Assembly (NCBI RefSeq): GCF_900114085.1
Contig: NZ_FORU01000003.1
Coordinates: 124,001-188,000 of the forward strand
Direction of reading: 5' to 3'
Origin: Myroides guanonis
GTDB lineage: Bacteria > Bacteroidota > Bacteroidia > Flavobacteriales > Flavobacteriaceae
DNA length: 64,000 bases
Shown here: piece after piece, positions 45,172 to 53,543 of the stretch
Position numbering within the stretch: the stretch's first letter is position 1
Layout of the letters: each line of letters begins with the position of its first letter
Made by a program: the position numbers and the translations under genes
Notes under the pieces: generated by a model
The model's input: only the letters and a program-made list of their open reading frames with translations
Told to the model about the DNA's origin: nothing
Database searches by the model: none

Positions 45172-45219
45172 TATAAACAAGAACCCCAAAACCTATAGGT
45201 TTTGGGGTTCTTGTTTATA
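45172..45219. terminator. 48-bp perfect palindrome, bidirectional terminator
   Basis: A 22-bp perfect stem (TATAAACAAGAACCCCAAAA... and its complement) around a TATA loop lies between the convergent TonB receptor and AI-2E-family genes. The whole 48 bp is a perfect palindrome. Confidence 0.8.
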
Positions 45220-45236
45220 TAATTATTTATTAAATA

Positions 45237-46271
45237 TTAATCTTCGTTAGGAATGACAAATTCATTGCGATAGATTGTTAACAACCAAATCAATAAAGAG
45301 AAGAGTATCGGTCCAAAGATAATTCCTATAAATCCAAAAAGGTTCAACCCGACAATTACACCAAAAATGGTAATCAAAGGATGAATATCAGCCATTTTCT
45401 TCTGTAGTGCGAAACGGATGAGGTTATCTGACAAACCAACTACCACAAAACTATAAATCAATAATCCTATTGCATTTCCAGTTTCACCTTGTGCAAGTAA
45501 CATAATCACCAATGGAATATATATCAATGCAGCCCCAACAACAGGAAGCATAGCAGCAAAAATTGTCAATACAAAAAACATAAAACTATCATCAACACCA
45601 AAAATCAAATAACCAATGTAGGCAATAATAGCTTGTAAAAATGCAGTAAGTGGTACACCGACTGCATTAGAAATGACTAGTTTTTTCATATCTACTTTCA
45701 TTTTCTCAAGATTGTTTTTTCTTAATGGAATAAAATGATAGAACCATTTCTCTATTCTATTATACTCACTAAGCATAAAATATAACAACAAATAAGCAAC
45801 CCCAATTTGAACAAAGCTATTAAAAGATGCATTTAATACAGATTCTAAAGCTTTACCTCCAACATCGGCAACCTTGTTCAAACTAGATTCGCTAAAAACA
45901 TCGATTTGATATTTGTTGCGTAAAACTTCGATCGCTTTGTTTATACTATTTTCGATTTTGTCTTTATCATTTAGCAGTACCATTACTTTTTTAGAAAGTG
46001 TTTGAACCAATAAATATAAGGGGCCTATAATTGCGATAGAGCTGATAAACATTAATGAAATTATACTCAAAGTCTTATTCCATTTCTTTTTTTCATAAAG
46101 CCAGCGATATGGTGCCAGTAACAAAACAAAAAGACAAATCGCTCCTAAAAGACCGGGTAAAAAAGCAACAAGATTCTTTGCTATGAGAAATAACAGAAAA
46201 AGTATGACTAACAAAAAAAGTACTTGTAACAATATGTTGTTGGGTATAAAAGACTTGTGATGTTTCTCCAT
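45237..46271 (-). CDS. AI-2E family transporter
   Basis: A 344-residue polytopic membrane protein of the AI-2E/PerM (TqsA-like) family. At least eight hydrophobic segments are visible, including NILLQVLFLLVILFLLFLIA, FLPGLLGAICLFVLLLAPY and IFGPILFSLLIWLLTIY. The family pattern is seen in NAVGVPLTAFLQAIIAYIGY and KMADIHPLITIFGVIVGLNL, with GFIGIIFGPILF near the end. PerM-type proteins include AI-2 exporters, Na+/H+ antiporters and pore-like proteins, so the substrate is not determinable. It is convergent with the receptor gene. No exact promoter box is seen upstream. Confidence 0.85.
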   Translation of the reverse strand: MEKHHKSFIPNNILLQVLFLLVILFLLFLIAKNLVAFLPGLLGAICLFVLLLAPYRWLYEKKKWNKTLSIISLMFISSIAIIGPLYLLVQTLSKKVMVLLNDKDKIENSINKAIEVLRNKYQIDVFSESSLNKVADVGGKALESVLNASFNSFVQIGVAYLLLYFMLSEYNRIEKWFYHFIPLRKNNLEKMKVDMKKLVISNAVGVPLTAFLQAIIAYIGYLIFGVDDSFMFFVLTIFAAMLPVVGAALIYIPLVIMLLAQGETGNAIGLLIYSFVVVGLSDNLIRFALQKKMADIHPLITIFGVIVGLNLFGFIGIIFGPILFSLLIWLLTIYRNEFVIPNED

Positions 46272-46421
46272 GGAAAAGTATTGTTTTATATTAAACCTGC
46301 AATTAAGCCCTTATTTTTCAAATAAAAAGACTCTTATAAATCTAAATTATTTTTCGAAACATTGCAATTATTTCGACCTTGATAATAAAAACAGCAGTAA
46401 AAATACTAGTATTACATAAGG

Positions 46422-46490
46422 GTGCATCTATACTCCATCTATACTCCATCTATAGATTAAAGCGGTTTTATAGACTAACTATAGATGCAC
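46422..46490. repeat. Inverted repeat enclosing a short tandem repeat
   Basis: GTGCATCTATA (46422-46432) and TATAGATGCAC (46480-46490) are exact inverted copies 47 nt apart. Inside lies an 11-nt unit CTATACTCCAT repeated twice plus a partial copy (46428-46452), and the palindrome ATCTATAGAT. A related 12-mer recurs at 63209-63220. Confidence 0.65.
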
Positions 46491-46639
46491 TATAGACAAG
46501 TTCTAGATAGAACCAAACCAAAGACGTTTGGTACAATATAGAAAAACTGAAAGAAATCACTTTTATAAAAATCTTTAAGACAAAAATACCTCCCCTTTTA
46601 AAGGAACTCTAATAATGTAAAAAATTATTAAAGAATACT

Positions 46640-46647
46640 TATATTTG
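46640..46647 (+). promoter_or_regulatory. -7 promoter box for menG
   Basis: TATATTTG matches TAnnTTTG, 16 nt upstream of the ATG. Confidence 0.55.
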
Positions 46648-46663
46648 TCCAAAACAGTAAAAC

Positions 46664-47392
46664 ATGGCAAAAAACGTCAACCCCTATAAAGAATCCGACT
46701 TAGGAAAGAAAAAGCAAGTAGAACAGATGTTCGACACTATTTCTGGTAATTATGACACTATGAACCGTATGATTACCCTAGGTACAGATCAAGGATGGCG
46801 CAGAAAAGTTCTAAAAATAGTATCTGACACGCAACCCGAAAGCATTTTAGATATTGCAACTGGAACTGGGGATTTAGCCATTCTACTTTCACAAACTAAA
46901 GCCTCTAAAATTATAGGTTTAGACTTATCTGCGGGAATGCTAGAAGTAGGTCGTGAAAAAGTAAACGAATTAAAACTAGATCAGCGTATTGAAATGATTC
47001 AAGGAGATTCTGAGAATCTTCCATTTGAAGATAGTAGTTTTGATGCTATAACAGTTGGTTTTGGAATACGCAATTTTGAGAACCTAGAAAAAGGCTTAAC
47101 AGAAATTTTAAGAGTTTTAAAACCGAATGGTATTTTTGTTATCTTAGAGACTTCAGTTCCAACAAAATTTCCATTGAGACAAGGATACAACTTTTACACA
47201 AAGAGAATCGTTCCGATGATGGGCAAACTCTTCTCTAAAGACCAAAAAGCATATGCTTATTTATCCGAATCGGCTAAAAACTTTCCATTTGGAATAGAGT
47301 TGAACAATATTTTGACCAAAGTTGGGTTTACTAGTGTAAAGCACGAACCACAAACTATGGGGATTGCAACGATATATTCAGCAACGAAATAA
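46664..47392 (+). CDS. menG: Demethylmenaquinone methyltransferase (UbiE/MenG)
   Basis: A 242-residue SAM-dependent methyltransferase. The UbiE family signature is clear: KKKQVEQMFDTISGNYDTMN, ITLGTDQGWRRKVLKIV, ILDIATGTGDLAILLSQ (SAM-binding motif I), GLDLSAGMLEVGREK, ITVGFGIRNFENLEKGL and LKPNGIFVILETSVP. Bacteroidota use menaquinone, so the enzyme most likely makes menaquinone from demethylmenaquinone. It heads a menG-porT unit, with porT starting 2 bp after its stop, and has its own -7 box. Confidence 0.95.
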   Translation: MAKNVNPYKESDLGKKKQVEQMFDTISGNYDTMNRMITLGTDQGWRRKVLKIVSDTQPESILDIATGTGDLAILLSQTKASKIIGLDLSAGMLEVGREKVNELKLDQRIEMIQGDSENLPFEDSSFDAITVGFGIRNFENLEKGLTEILRVLKPNGIFVILETSVPTKFPLRQGYNFYTKRIVPMMGKLFSKDQKAYAYLSESAKNFPFGIELNNILTKVGFTSVKHEPQTMGIATIYSATK

Positions 47393-47394
47393 TT

Positions 47395-48123
47395 ATGAAA
47401 AAGCTACTCGTTTTATTTGCATTACTCCTTAGCACGTCTAGTTTTGCTCAATTCATATTTGGTAAGGACCCCTTATTAAACATGGAAGACTGGGATAAAC
47501 AACGAGTACATTGGGGATACTTTTTAGGTTTTAACTCCTATGACTTCAAATTCAACTATAACGACAAATACTATGAAGAACATTTAAAAAATGAAATTCA
47601 GGTAACTTCTAATATTGGTTTTAATGTTGGTCTAGTAGGAAACTTACGCATTGTTGAGTATGTAGATTTACGTTTTGAACCAGGTTTATATTATTCCAAA
47701 AGAGATCTGTTTTATCCTTCCATAGCAGAAAAAAACCCATCAACCTTAGGTTTAGCCAATAGAAGTGTAAGTTCTACTTACATTCACTTTCCTCTTTTAG
47801 TTAAACTATCAACTAAACGTTCTGGGAACATTCGTCCATACATAGTTGGAGGTTTATCAACTTCATTAAACTTAAGTAGTAATTCCGAATCAAAAGACGA
47901 CAATTCTGAAGGCGTATTCCGAATGGAAGACTGGACAAGTAATTACGAAATTGGAGTAGGAATTGATTTTTATTTCGAATACTTCAAGTTCTCCCCATCC
48001 ATTAGAGGTGTCTTTGGAATGAAAGACGAAATGATTCGAGACGACAATCAATCAAGTCCTTGGACAGGAAATATAGAATCAATGAGAACACGTGGTATTT
48101 TTGTGAACTTCACCTTTCATTAA
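47395..48123 (+). CDS. porT: T9SS/gliding motility protein PorT
   Basis: A 242-residue protein with signal peptide MKKLLVLFALLLSTSSFAQ. The mature start FIFGKDPLLNMEDWDKQRVH and WGYFLGFNSYDFKF identify PorT, an outer-membrane-anchored barrel protein (PF13568-like) needed for T9SS assembly. Later blocks include LVKLSTKRSGNIRPYIVGGL and FYFEYFKFSPSIRGVFGM. Its placement directly after menG is the conserved flavobacterial arrangement. It is separate from the porU/porV/gldJ block at 10-17 kb. Its stop overlaps the convergent TrmH-type gene by 4 bp. Confidence 0.9.
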   Translation: MKKLLVLFALLLSTSSFAQFIFGKDPLLNMEDWDKQRVHWGYFLGFNSYDFKFNYNDKYYEEHLKNEIQVTSNIGFNVGLVGNLRIVEYVDLRFEPGLYYSKRDLFYPSIAEKNPSTLGLANRSVSSTYIHFPLLVKLSTKRSGNIRPYIVGGLSTSLNLSSNSESKDDNSEGVFRMEDWTSNYEIGVGIDFYFEYFKFSPSIRGVFGMKDEMIRDDNQSSPWTGNIESMRTRGIFVNFTFH

Positions 48124-48851
48124 GACCGTCTCAATTCACTTAAGATAATCGAAGTAGCCATCGCCACGTTTAAACTTTCCGTCTGTTGGGTATTTCCAAA
48201 GCGTGGAATACTAATGCGTCGAGTAACCAACCTCTCAATCTCATCAGATATTCCATTAGCCTCATTTCCCATAACAACAATCCCTTTATGTTCCTGAACC
48301 GAAGTTTGGTAGATATTATCTCCATCCATAAAAGTTCCATAAACATGCTCCACCTTCGATTCTCTAATTTGGGTAGCTAAATCACCATAAACTACATTTA
48401 CACGAGATAGAGATCCCATAGTTGCTTGAACAACTTTAGGATTATAAACATCTACCGTTTGAGAAGAACAAATTAAATGTTCAATACCAAACCAATCACA
48501 AAGTCTGATAATAGTACCTAAGTTACCAGGATCTCTAATATCATCTAATGCTATTACCCAATCACTAAATTCAACCCTTTTTTCGATTGGAGTTTCAAAT
48601 ACTGCCAAACAATTATTTGCCGTACTCAATGCCGATATCTTCTTTAAATCACTTTCTGAAATAACACTAATCTTATCACTCTCTACGTTAAAAGGTAAGT
48701 TTTCTGTAACATATATATGTTCAAGCTTAAAATTGGAATTCAATAGCTCTTGAACTACTTTTGCACCTTCTGCAATAAAGAGATTAAACTCCTTACGATA
48801 TTTTTTTTGATGCAAACTTTTTATTCGCTTGATTTGGTTTTTAGTAACCAT
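48120..48851 (-). CDS. TrmH/SpoU family RNA 2'-O-methyltransferase
   Basis: A 243-residue SPOUT-fold methyltransferase. An N-terminal L30e-like substrate-binding part (IKRIKSLHQKKYRKEFNLFI, AEGAKVVQELL) is followed by the knotted SAM domain: IALDDIRDPGNLGTIIRLCD, VVMGNEANGISDEI and IPRFGNTQQTESLNVAMATS, the three SpoU motifs. It 2'-O-methylates a rRNA or tRNA nucleotide; the exact site cannot be deduced. The SPOUT catalytic Glu-Asn-Ser patterns are intact. It converges on porT with a 4-bp overlap and is divergent from tamL. Confidence 0.9.
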   Translation of the reverse strand: MVTKNQIKRIKSLHQKKYRKEFNLFIAEGAKVVQELLNSNFKLEHIYVTENLPFNVESDKISVISESDLKKISALSTANNCLAVFETPIEKRVEFSDWVIALDDIRDPGNLGTIIRLCDWFGIEHLICSSQTVDVYNPKVVQATMGSLSRVNVVYGDLATQIRESKVEHVYGTFMDGDNIYQTSVQEHKGIVVMGNEANGISDEIERLVTRRISIPRFGNTQQTESLNVAMATSIILSELRRS

Positions 48852-48859
48852 AAAAAATG

Positions 48860-48867
48860 TATTTTTG
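48860..48867 (+). promoter_or_regulatory. -7 promoter box for tamL
   Basis: TATTTTTG matches TAnnTTTG and ends 21 nt before the TTG start at 48889, the same spacing seen for several ATG-started genes here. Confidence 0.5.
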
Positions 48868-48888
48868 AACTACAATTAAGAAACTACT

Positions 48889-51453
48889 TTGACAAAAGAT
48901 TTACCAAAAATAGCACTTTTTATATTAATCTGTGTAAGCTTTTATTCCTGTTCACTCACTAAGAGAGTACCAGAAGGTCAAAGGCTTCTGACAGAGAACA
49001 CACTATACCAAAATGGTAAAAAAACAAATAAAGAAGAAACAGTCAATCAACTCTACCAACAACCCAATAGTTATATTCCACTTATTGGATATCGACTGCG
49101 ACTAAACCTATACAATTTAGCCAATCCAAAGGCAGATTCCACCTATCATGCATGGCTCAATAAGAACCCTAAAAAAGAAAAAGCCCTAGTTAACCTACTA
49201 TCACGAAAACAAGTAGATAGACTGGGAGAATCTTTTGCTATTGCAGGTATCAACAACTTCTTAATAAACACTGGGGAGGCACCAGTTATTTACGATTCTA
49301 AGCGTACAGAACGTTCGACTCTACGCTTAAAAAACTATTTTTTTAATCAAGGATACTTTGACACTAAAATAACAACAGACCTAGATACAACCCATCAAAA
49401 AAAGATAAAAGCGACTTACCATATTGAAACTGGTGAGGCATATAAAATCGATAGTTTAAAAACAACTATACTTACAGCTGAATTGGACAGCATATATAGA
49501 AAACACATAGACAAAACCCTATTAAAGAAGGGAGATGTTTTTCAAGTAAGTCATTTTAGCGACGAAAGAAAACGTATAACTACTGATTTTAGAAATAATG
49601 GAGCTTATTACTTTCAAGAAAGCAACATTCGCTACGAAGTAGACACTTTGATTCCTACCCCAAATACAGCAAACATTGACATCATCATTGACAATAGAAC
49701 TGTAAAGTCTGGAGATACTTTAGTTCAAACACCTTTTAAAATCTATAAGATTAGTGAAGTAAATATTTTCACGAATAACTCCTCTAGAAACCTCCAAAAT
49801 GTTCACGACAGTATACAATACAACAACTTCAACATCCTTAGTGCAAATAAACTAGATTACAGACCAAAGGCTATTACGGATGCTGTTTTTATTACCAAAG
49901 GAAGTACATACAACGATTTCCGACGTGTACTAACCTCAAGGGCTATTAGCAACCTAAAGGTTTTTAATTATCCCTCTATAGAATATTTAGAAGACAAAAG
50001 AGACAGCACAGGACAATCTCTCATCACTAATATATTTCTGACCCCTAGAAAGAAATTAACCTTTAATCCTTCCTTAGATGTCACCCACTCTAATATTCAA
50101 GATTTTGGAGTAGCTGGAAATGTAGGTTTGATGATACGAAATATCTTCAAAGGTGCTGAAACTCTAGAGTTTGGACTACGAGGAAGTATCGGTTCATCAC
50201 GTCAAATGAGCAACCCTGATAATGTCTTTTTCAATGTAACAGAATATGGAGCAGATGTTAAACTTTCCTTTCCTAGGCTATTCTTTCCATTGCGAACAGA
50301 AAGAATCATTCCGAAGCGTATGCTTCCAACAACCATGATGAGTTTTGGTCTTTCCAAACAAAAAAACATCGGTCTAGATAAAGATAACTTCACTGGTATT
50401 CTAAATTATGGATGGTCACCTAAAAGGAATGCAGGATTCAGCTTAGACCTATTCAATTTACAATATGTAAGAAACACAAATCCTTCTAATTACTTTACGG
50501 TTTATAAATCTTCTTACAAAACGCTGAACAATATAGCGTCAGATTATGATGTAAACCCAGAATATGTGGATAACAATGGAAACCTAACTATTCAAGATGG
50601 CGGAGCCAACTCATTTATCAATGAAGCTCTAAACCCTCAAAACCCATTAAACATTTCTGCTGATGATGTTAGAGAAATAAGAAGTATCAATGAACGACGT
50701 ATTCGCCTTTCAGAAAACAATCTAATATTAGCAGCAAACATAACCTATACGCTTTCATCTAGAACCGACATTAACGACAATAACTTCTTTACATTCAAAA
50801 CCAAAGTCGAATCTGCTGGCGCCGCGATGAATCTTATTACTAAAGGAACCAATTCCAATATCAATGCTAACGGCAATCGCACTTTCTTAGATGTTGAATT
50901 TTCTCAATACATTAAAACAGAAATAGATTTTATAAAATACTGGGATTTAGGAAGACAACAAGTATTAGCTTTTCGCTCCTTTGGAGGAATTGCCATACCT
51001 TATGGAAACTCAAATAGTATCCCTTTCTCGAGAAGTTATTTTGCAGGGGGCTCCAATGATAATAGAGCATGGCAATCTTACCGCTTAGGCCCTGGAAGTA
51101 GTGGAGGAATAAATGATTTCAATGAAGCAAATATGAAAATTGCTTTAAACGCCGAATATCGATTTAATTTTTCAGGAAAGTGGTTTGGTGCTCTATTTAT
51201 TGATGCAGGAAATATTTGGAATGTTTTCGACCAAACTACAGATCCAAAATACACTTTTAACAATATAAGCTCTCTAAAAGAAATCGCAATTGGTAGTGGT
51301 TTTGGAATTCGATATGATTTTAGTTTCTTTGTATTTCGTCTAGACTTAGGTTTTAAGACTTACAATCCAGCTAAAGAAGATGGAAAAAAATGGTTCAAAG
51401 AACTCAACTTTAATCAGTCAGTTGTAAATCTTGGAATCAATTATCCGTTTTAA
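48889..51453 (+). CDS. tamL: BamA/TamA-family outer membrane lipoprotein (TamL)
   Basis: An 854-residue Omp85-family protein. The start is a TTG (TKDLPKIALFILICVSFYSC), giving a lipoprotein signal with lipobox FYSC. The mature N-terminus SLTKRVPEGQRLLTENTLYQ is the TamL hallmark. POTRA-like repeats occupy about 100-390, and the C-terminal 16-stranded barrel begins about residue 400 and ends in QSVVNLGINYPF. The barrel includes the conserved loop FAGGSNDNRAW (VRGF/Y-type motif). TamL is the Bacteroidota counterpart of TamA and works with TamB in outer membrane biogenesis. Divergent from the TrmH-type gene. Confidence 0.88.
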   Translation: MTKDLPKIALFILICVSFYSCSLTKRVPEGQRLLTENTLYQNGKKTNKEETVNQLYQQPNSYIPLIGYRLRLNLYNLANPKADSTYHAWLNKNPKKEKALVNLLSRKQVDRLGESFAIAGINNFLINTGEAPVIYDSKRTERSTLRLKNYFFNQGYFDTKITTDLDTTHQKKIKATYHIETGEAYKIDSLKTTILTAELDSIYRKHIDKTLLKKGDVFQVSHFSDERKRITTDFRNNGAYYFQESNIRYEVDTLIPTPNTANIDIIIDNRTVKSGDTLVQTPFKIYKISEVNIFTNNSSRNLQNVHDSIQYNNFNILSANKLDYRPKAITDAVFITKGSTYNDFRRVLTSRAISNLKVFNYPSIEYLEDKRDSTGQSLITNIFLTPRKKLTFNPSLDVTHSNIQDFGVAGNVGLMIRNIFKGAETLEFGLRGSIGSSRQMSNPDNVFFNVTEYGADVKLSFPRLFFPLRTERIIPKRMLPTTMMSFGLSKQKNIGLDKDNFTGILNYGWSPKRNAGFSLDLFNLQYVRNTNPSNYFTVYKSSYKTLNNIASDYDVNPEYVDNNGNLTIQDGGANSFINEALNPQNPLNISADDVREIRSINERRIRLSENNLILAANITYTLSSRTDINDNNFFTFKTKVESAGAAMNLITKGTNSNINANGNRTFLDVEFSQYIKTEIDFIKYWDLGRQQVLAFRSFGGIAIPYGNSNSIPFSRSYFAGGSNDNRAWQSYRLGPGSSGGINDFNEANMKIALNAEYRFNFSGKWFGALFIDAGNIWNVFDQTTDPKYTFNNISSLKEIAIGSGFGIRYDFSFFVFRLDLGFKTYNPAKEDGKKWFKELNFNQSVVNLGINYPF

Positions 51454-51468
51454 TCCAATTATAATTAT

Positions 51469-51476
51469 TAATTTTG
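51469..51476 (+). promoter_or_regulatory. -7 promoter box for fbaA
   Basis: TAATTTTG matches TAnnTTTG, 23 nt upstream of the fbaA ATG. Confidence 0.55.
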
Positions 51477-51499
51477 CGACTTAAAAATACACAACAACT

Positions 51500-52567
51500 A
51501 TGACTCACAATATCAAACCAGGAGTTGCAGTAGGCGACCAAGTTCAAGAAATATTTAGATATGCAAAAGAAAAAGGTTTTGCATTACCTGCAGTAAATGT
51601 GACAAGCTCTAGTACTATAAATGGAGTTATGGAAACAGCAGCTAAATTAAACGCTCCTGTAATTATTCAGTTTTCCAATGGTGGAGCTGCATACAATGCA
51701 GGAAAAGGACTATCAAATGAGAACCAACAAGCTGCTATTGCTGGAGCCATAGCCGGAGCCAAACATATTCATTCTTTAGCTGAACTTTACGGAGCTACAG
51801 TAATCCTACACACAGACCATTGTGCAAAGAATTTACTTCCTTGGATTGACGGTTTATTAGATGCTAGTGAAGAAAACATGAAAGTGTACGGTAAACCATT
51901 GTTTAGCTCACACATGATTGACCTATCAGAAGAACCTTTAGAAGAAAACATAGCAATTTCAAAACAATACCTTGATCGAATGAGCAAAATGGGTATGACT
52001 TTAGAAATTGAACTAGGTATTACTGGAGGTGAAGAAGATGGGGTTGACAACACCAATGTGGATTCTTCAAAACTATATACTCAACCTGCTGAGGTAGCTT
52101 ATGCTTATGAAGAGTTAATGAAAATCAGTCCTAGATTCACTATTGCTGCTGCATTTGGAAATGTTCATGGTGTTTACAAACCAGGAAACGTAAAGCTTAC
52201 TCCTGTGATTCTTAAAAACTCACAAGAATACGTAATGAACAAATTCAATACTCCTGCAAATCCTGTAGACTTTGTATTCCACGGAGGTTCAGGATCAAGT
52301 CTTGAAGACATTAGAGAAGCTATCTCATACGGGGTTATCAAAATGAACATCGATACCGATTTACAATTTGCATTCACAGAAGGTATTAGAGACTATGTTT
52401 CATCTAAAATTGATTACCTAAAAACACAAATTGGAAACCCTGAAGGTTCAGACGTTCCAAATAAAAAATATTACGATCCACGAAAATGGATGAGAGAAGG
52501 CGAATTGACTTTTAATACTAGATTAGAAGAAGCATTCAAAGATCTTAACAATGTAAATACACTATAG
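51500..52567 (+). CDS. fbaA: Fructose-bisphosphate aldolase, class II
   Basis: A 355-residue zinc-dependent aldolase of glycolysis and gluconeogenesis. Recognisable blocks are [40 protein letters not shown] (zinc ligand His and catalytic Asp), [35 protein letters not shown] and [20 protein letters not shown], with the NMDTD-like [17 protein letters not shown]. The size and EEDGVDN motif fit class IIA (E. coli FbaA-type). It has its own promoter box and is followed 47 bp later by accD on the same strand, a linkage common in flavobacteria. Confidence 0.97.
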   Translation: MTHNIKPGVAVGDQVQEIFRYAKEKGFALPAVNVTSSSTINGVMETAAKLNAPVIIQFSNGGAAYNAGKGLSNENQQAAIAGAIAGAKHIHSLAELYGATVILHTDHCAKNLLPWIDGLLDASEENMKVYGKPLFSSHMIDLSEEPLEENIAISKQYLDRMSKMGMTLEIELGITGGEEDGVDNTNVDSSKLYTQPAEVAYAYEELMKISPRFTIAAAFGNVHGVYKPGNVKLTPVILKNSQEYVMNKFNTPANPVDFVFHGGSGSSLEDIREAISYGVIKMNIDTDLQFAFTEGIRDYVSSKIDYLKTQIGNPEGSDVPNKKYYDPRKWMREGELTFNTRLEEAFKDLNNVNTL

Positions 52568-52614
52568 TAAGTTTTTCTTACTTGTATATTTTATCAAACA
52601 AAACACAGAATTAT

Positions 52615-53469
52615 ATGGCTTGGTTTAAGAGAAAAGAAAAAGGAATTCAGACGCCAACAGAAGATAAAAAAGATATCCCTAAAGGACTTTGGTACAAATC
52701 TCCAACGGGAAAAATAATAGACTCTGACGAACTAGAACGCAATCTATGGGTTAGTCCAGAAGATGGCTACCACGTGCGAATTGGTAGTAAAGAATATTTC
52801 GAAATTCTTTTTGACAATAATGACTATAAGGAAATAGCCAAAACCCTTAGTTCTAAAGACCCTTTGAAATTTGAGGATACTAAGAAGTATGTTGATCGCT
52901 TAAAAGAGGCAACTGCAAAAACACAACTTAAGGATGCTGTTAGAGTAGCCGTAGGCAAATCTAAAGGAGAAAATTTAGTAGTAGCTGCAATGGACTTCGC
53001 TTTTATTGGAGGTTCAATGGGCGCAGTAGTTGGGGAGAAAATAGCAAGAGGTATTGACTATTCTATCAAGCACAAAATCCCTTTTATGATGATTTCTAAA
53101 TCTGGAGGTGCTCGTATGATGGAAGCAGGATATTCATTAATGCAAATGGCTAAAACATCAGCAAAACTTGCTAGACTAACAGATAAAAAAGTTCCATATA
53201 TTTCACTTTGTACAGATCCTACCACTGGTGGTATTTCTGCATCATTTGCAATGCTTGGGGATATTAATATTGCAGAACCTGGTGCATTAATTGGGTTCGC
53301 AGGACCTAGAATTGTCAAAGATACAACTGGAAAAGATTTGCCAGAAGGTTTTCAAACATCTGAGTTCTTATTAGAACACGGCTTTTTAGATTTCATTACA
53401 CATCGTAAAGAATTAAAAAACAAAGTAAATCTATATATTGATTTGGTTTTAAATAGACCAGTTCGATAA
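52615..53469 (+). CDS. accD: Acetyl-CoA carboxylase carboxyltransferase subunit beta, without zinc ribbon cysteines
   Basis: A 284-residue carboxyltransferase beta subunit, the partner of AccA in malonyl-CoA formation. Its crotonase-like core is clear ([60 protein letters not shown]). The N-terminal region that normally forms a Cys4 zinc ribbon reads [14 protein letters not shown] and [16 protein letters not shown], with Ser29, Gly32, Ser47 and Asp50 in the four cysteine positions, so zinc is not expected. The ATG at 52615 ([13 protein letters not shown]) was chosen over an in-frame TTG at 52582. This seems typical of Flavobacteriaceae. Confidence 0.92.
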   Translation: MAWFKRKEKGIQTPTEDKKDIPKGLWYKSPTGKIIDSDELERNLWVSPEDGYHVRIGSKEYFEILFDNNDYKEIAKTLSSKDPLKFEDTKKYVDRLKEATAKTQLKDAVRVAVGKSKGENLVVAAMDFAFIGGSMGAVVGEKIARGIDYSIKHKIPFMMISKSGGARMMEAGYSLMQMAKTSAKLARLTDKKVPYISLCTDPTTGGISASFAMLGDINIAEPGALIGFAGPRIVKDTTGKDLPEGFQTSEFLLEHGFLDFITHRKELKNKVNLYIDLVLNRPVR

Positions 53470-53483
53470 TTATATACTCAAAT

Positions 53484-53519
53484 AAAAAAAGTCGCTTTAA
53501 TAACTAAAGCGACTTTTTT
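53484..53519. terminator. Bidirectional rho-independent terminator
   Basis: Stem AAAAAGTCGCTTTA/TAAAGCGACTTTTT with a 5-nt loop and A/T-tracts separates convergent accD and the ABC permease gene. Confidence 0.9.
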
Positions 53520-53543
53520 ATATCATCATTTCAAAAATTCTTC

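Larger units (their letters stand above)
46272..46663. other. Intergenic region with repeats and menG promoter (392 bp)
   Basis: The region carries a short tandem repeat, an 11-bp inverted repeat and the menG -7 box at 46640-46647. No coding frame or RNA gene is evident. Confidence 0.55.
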
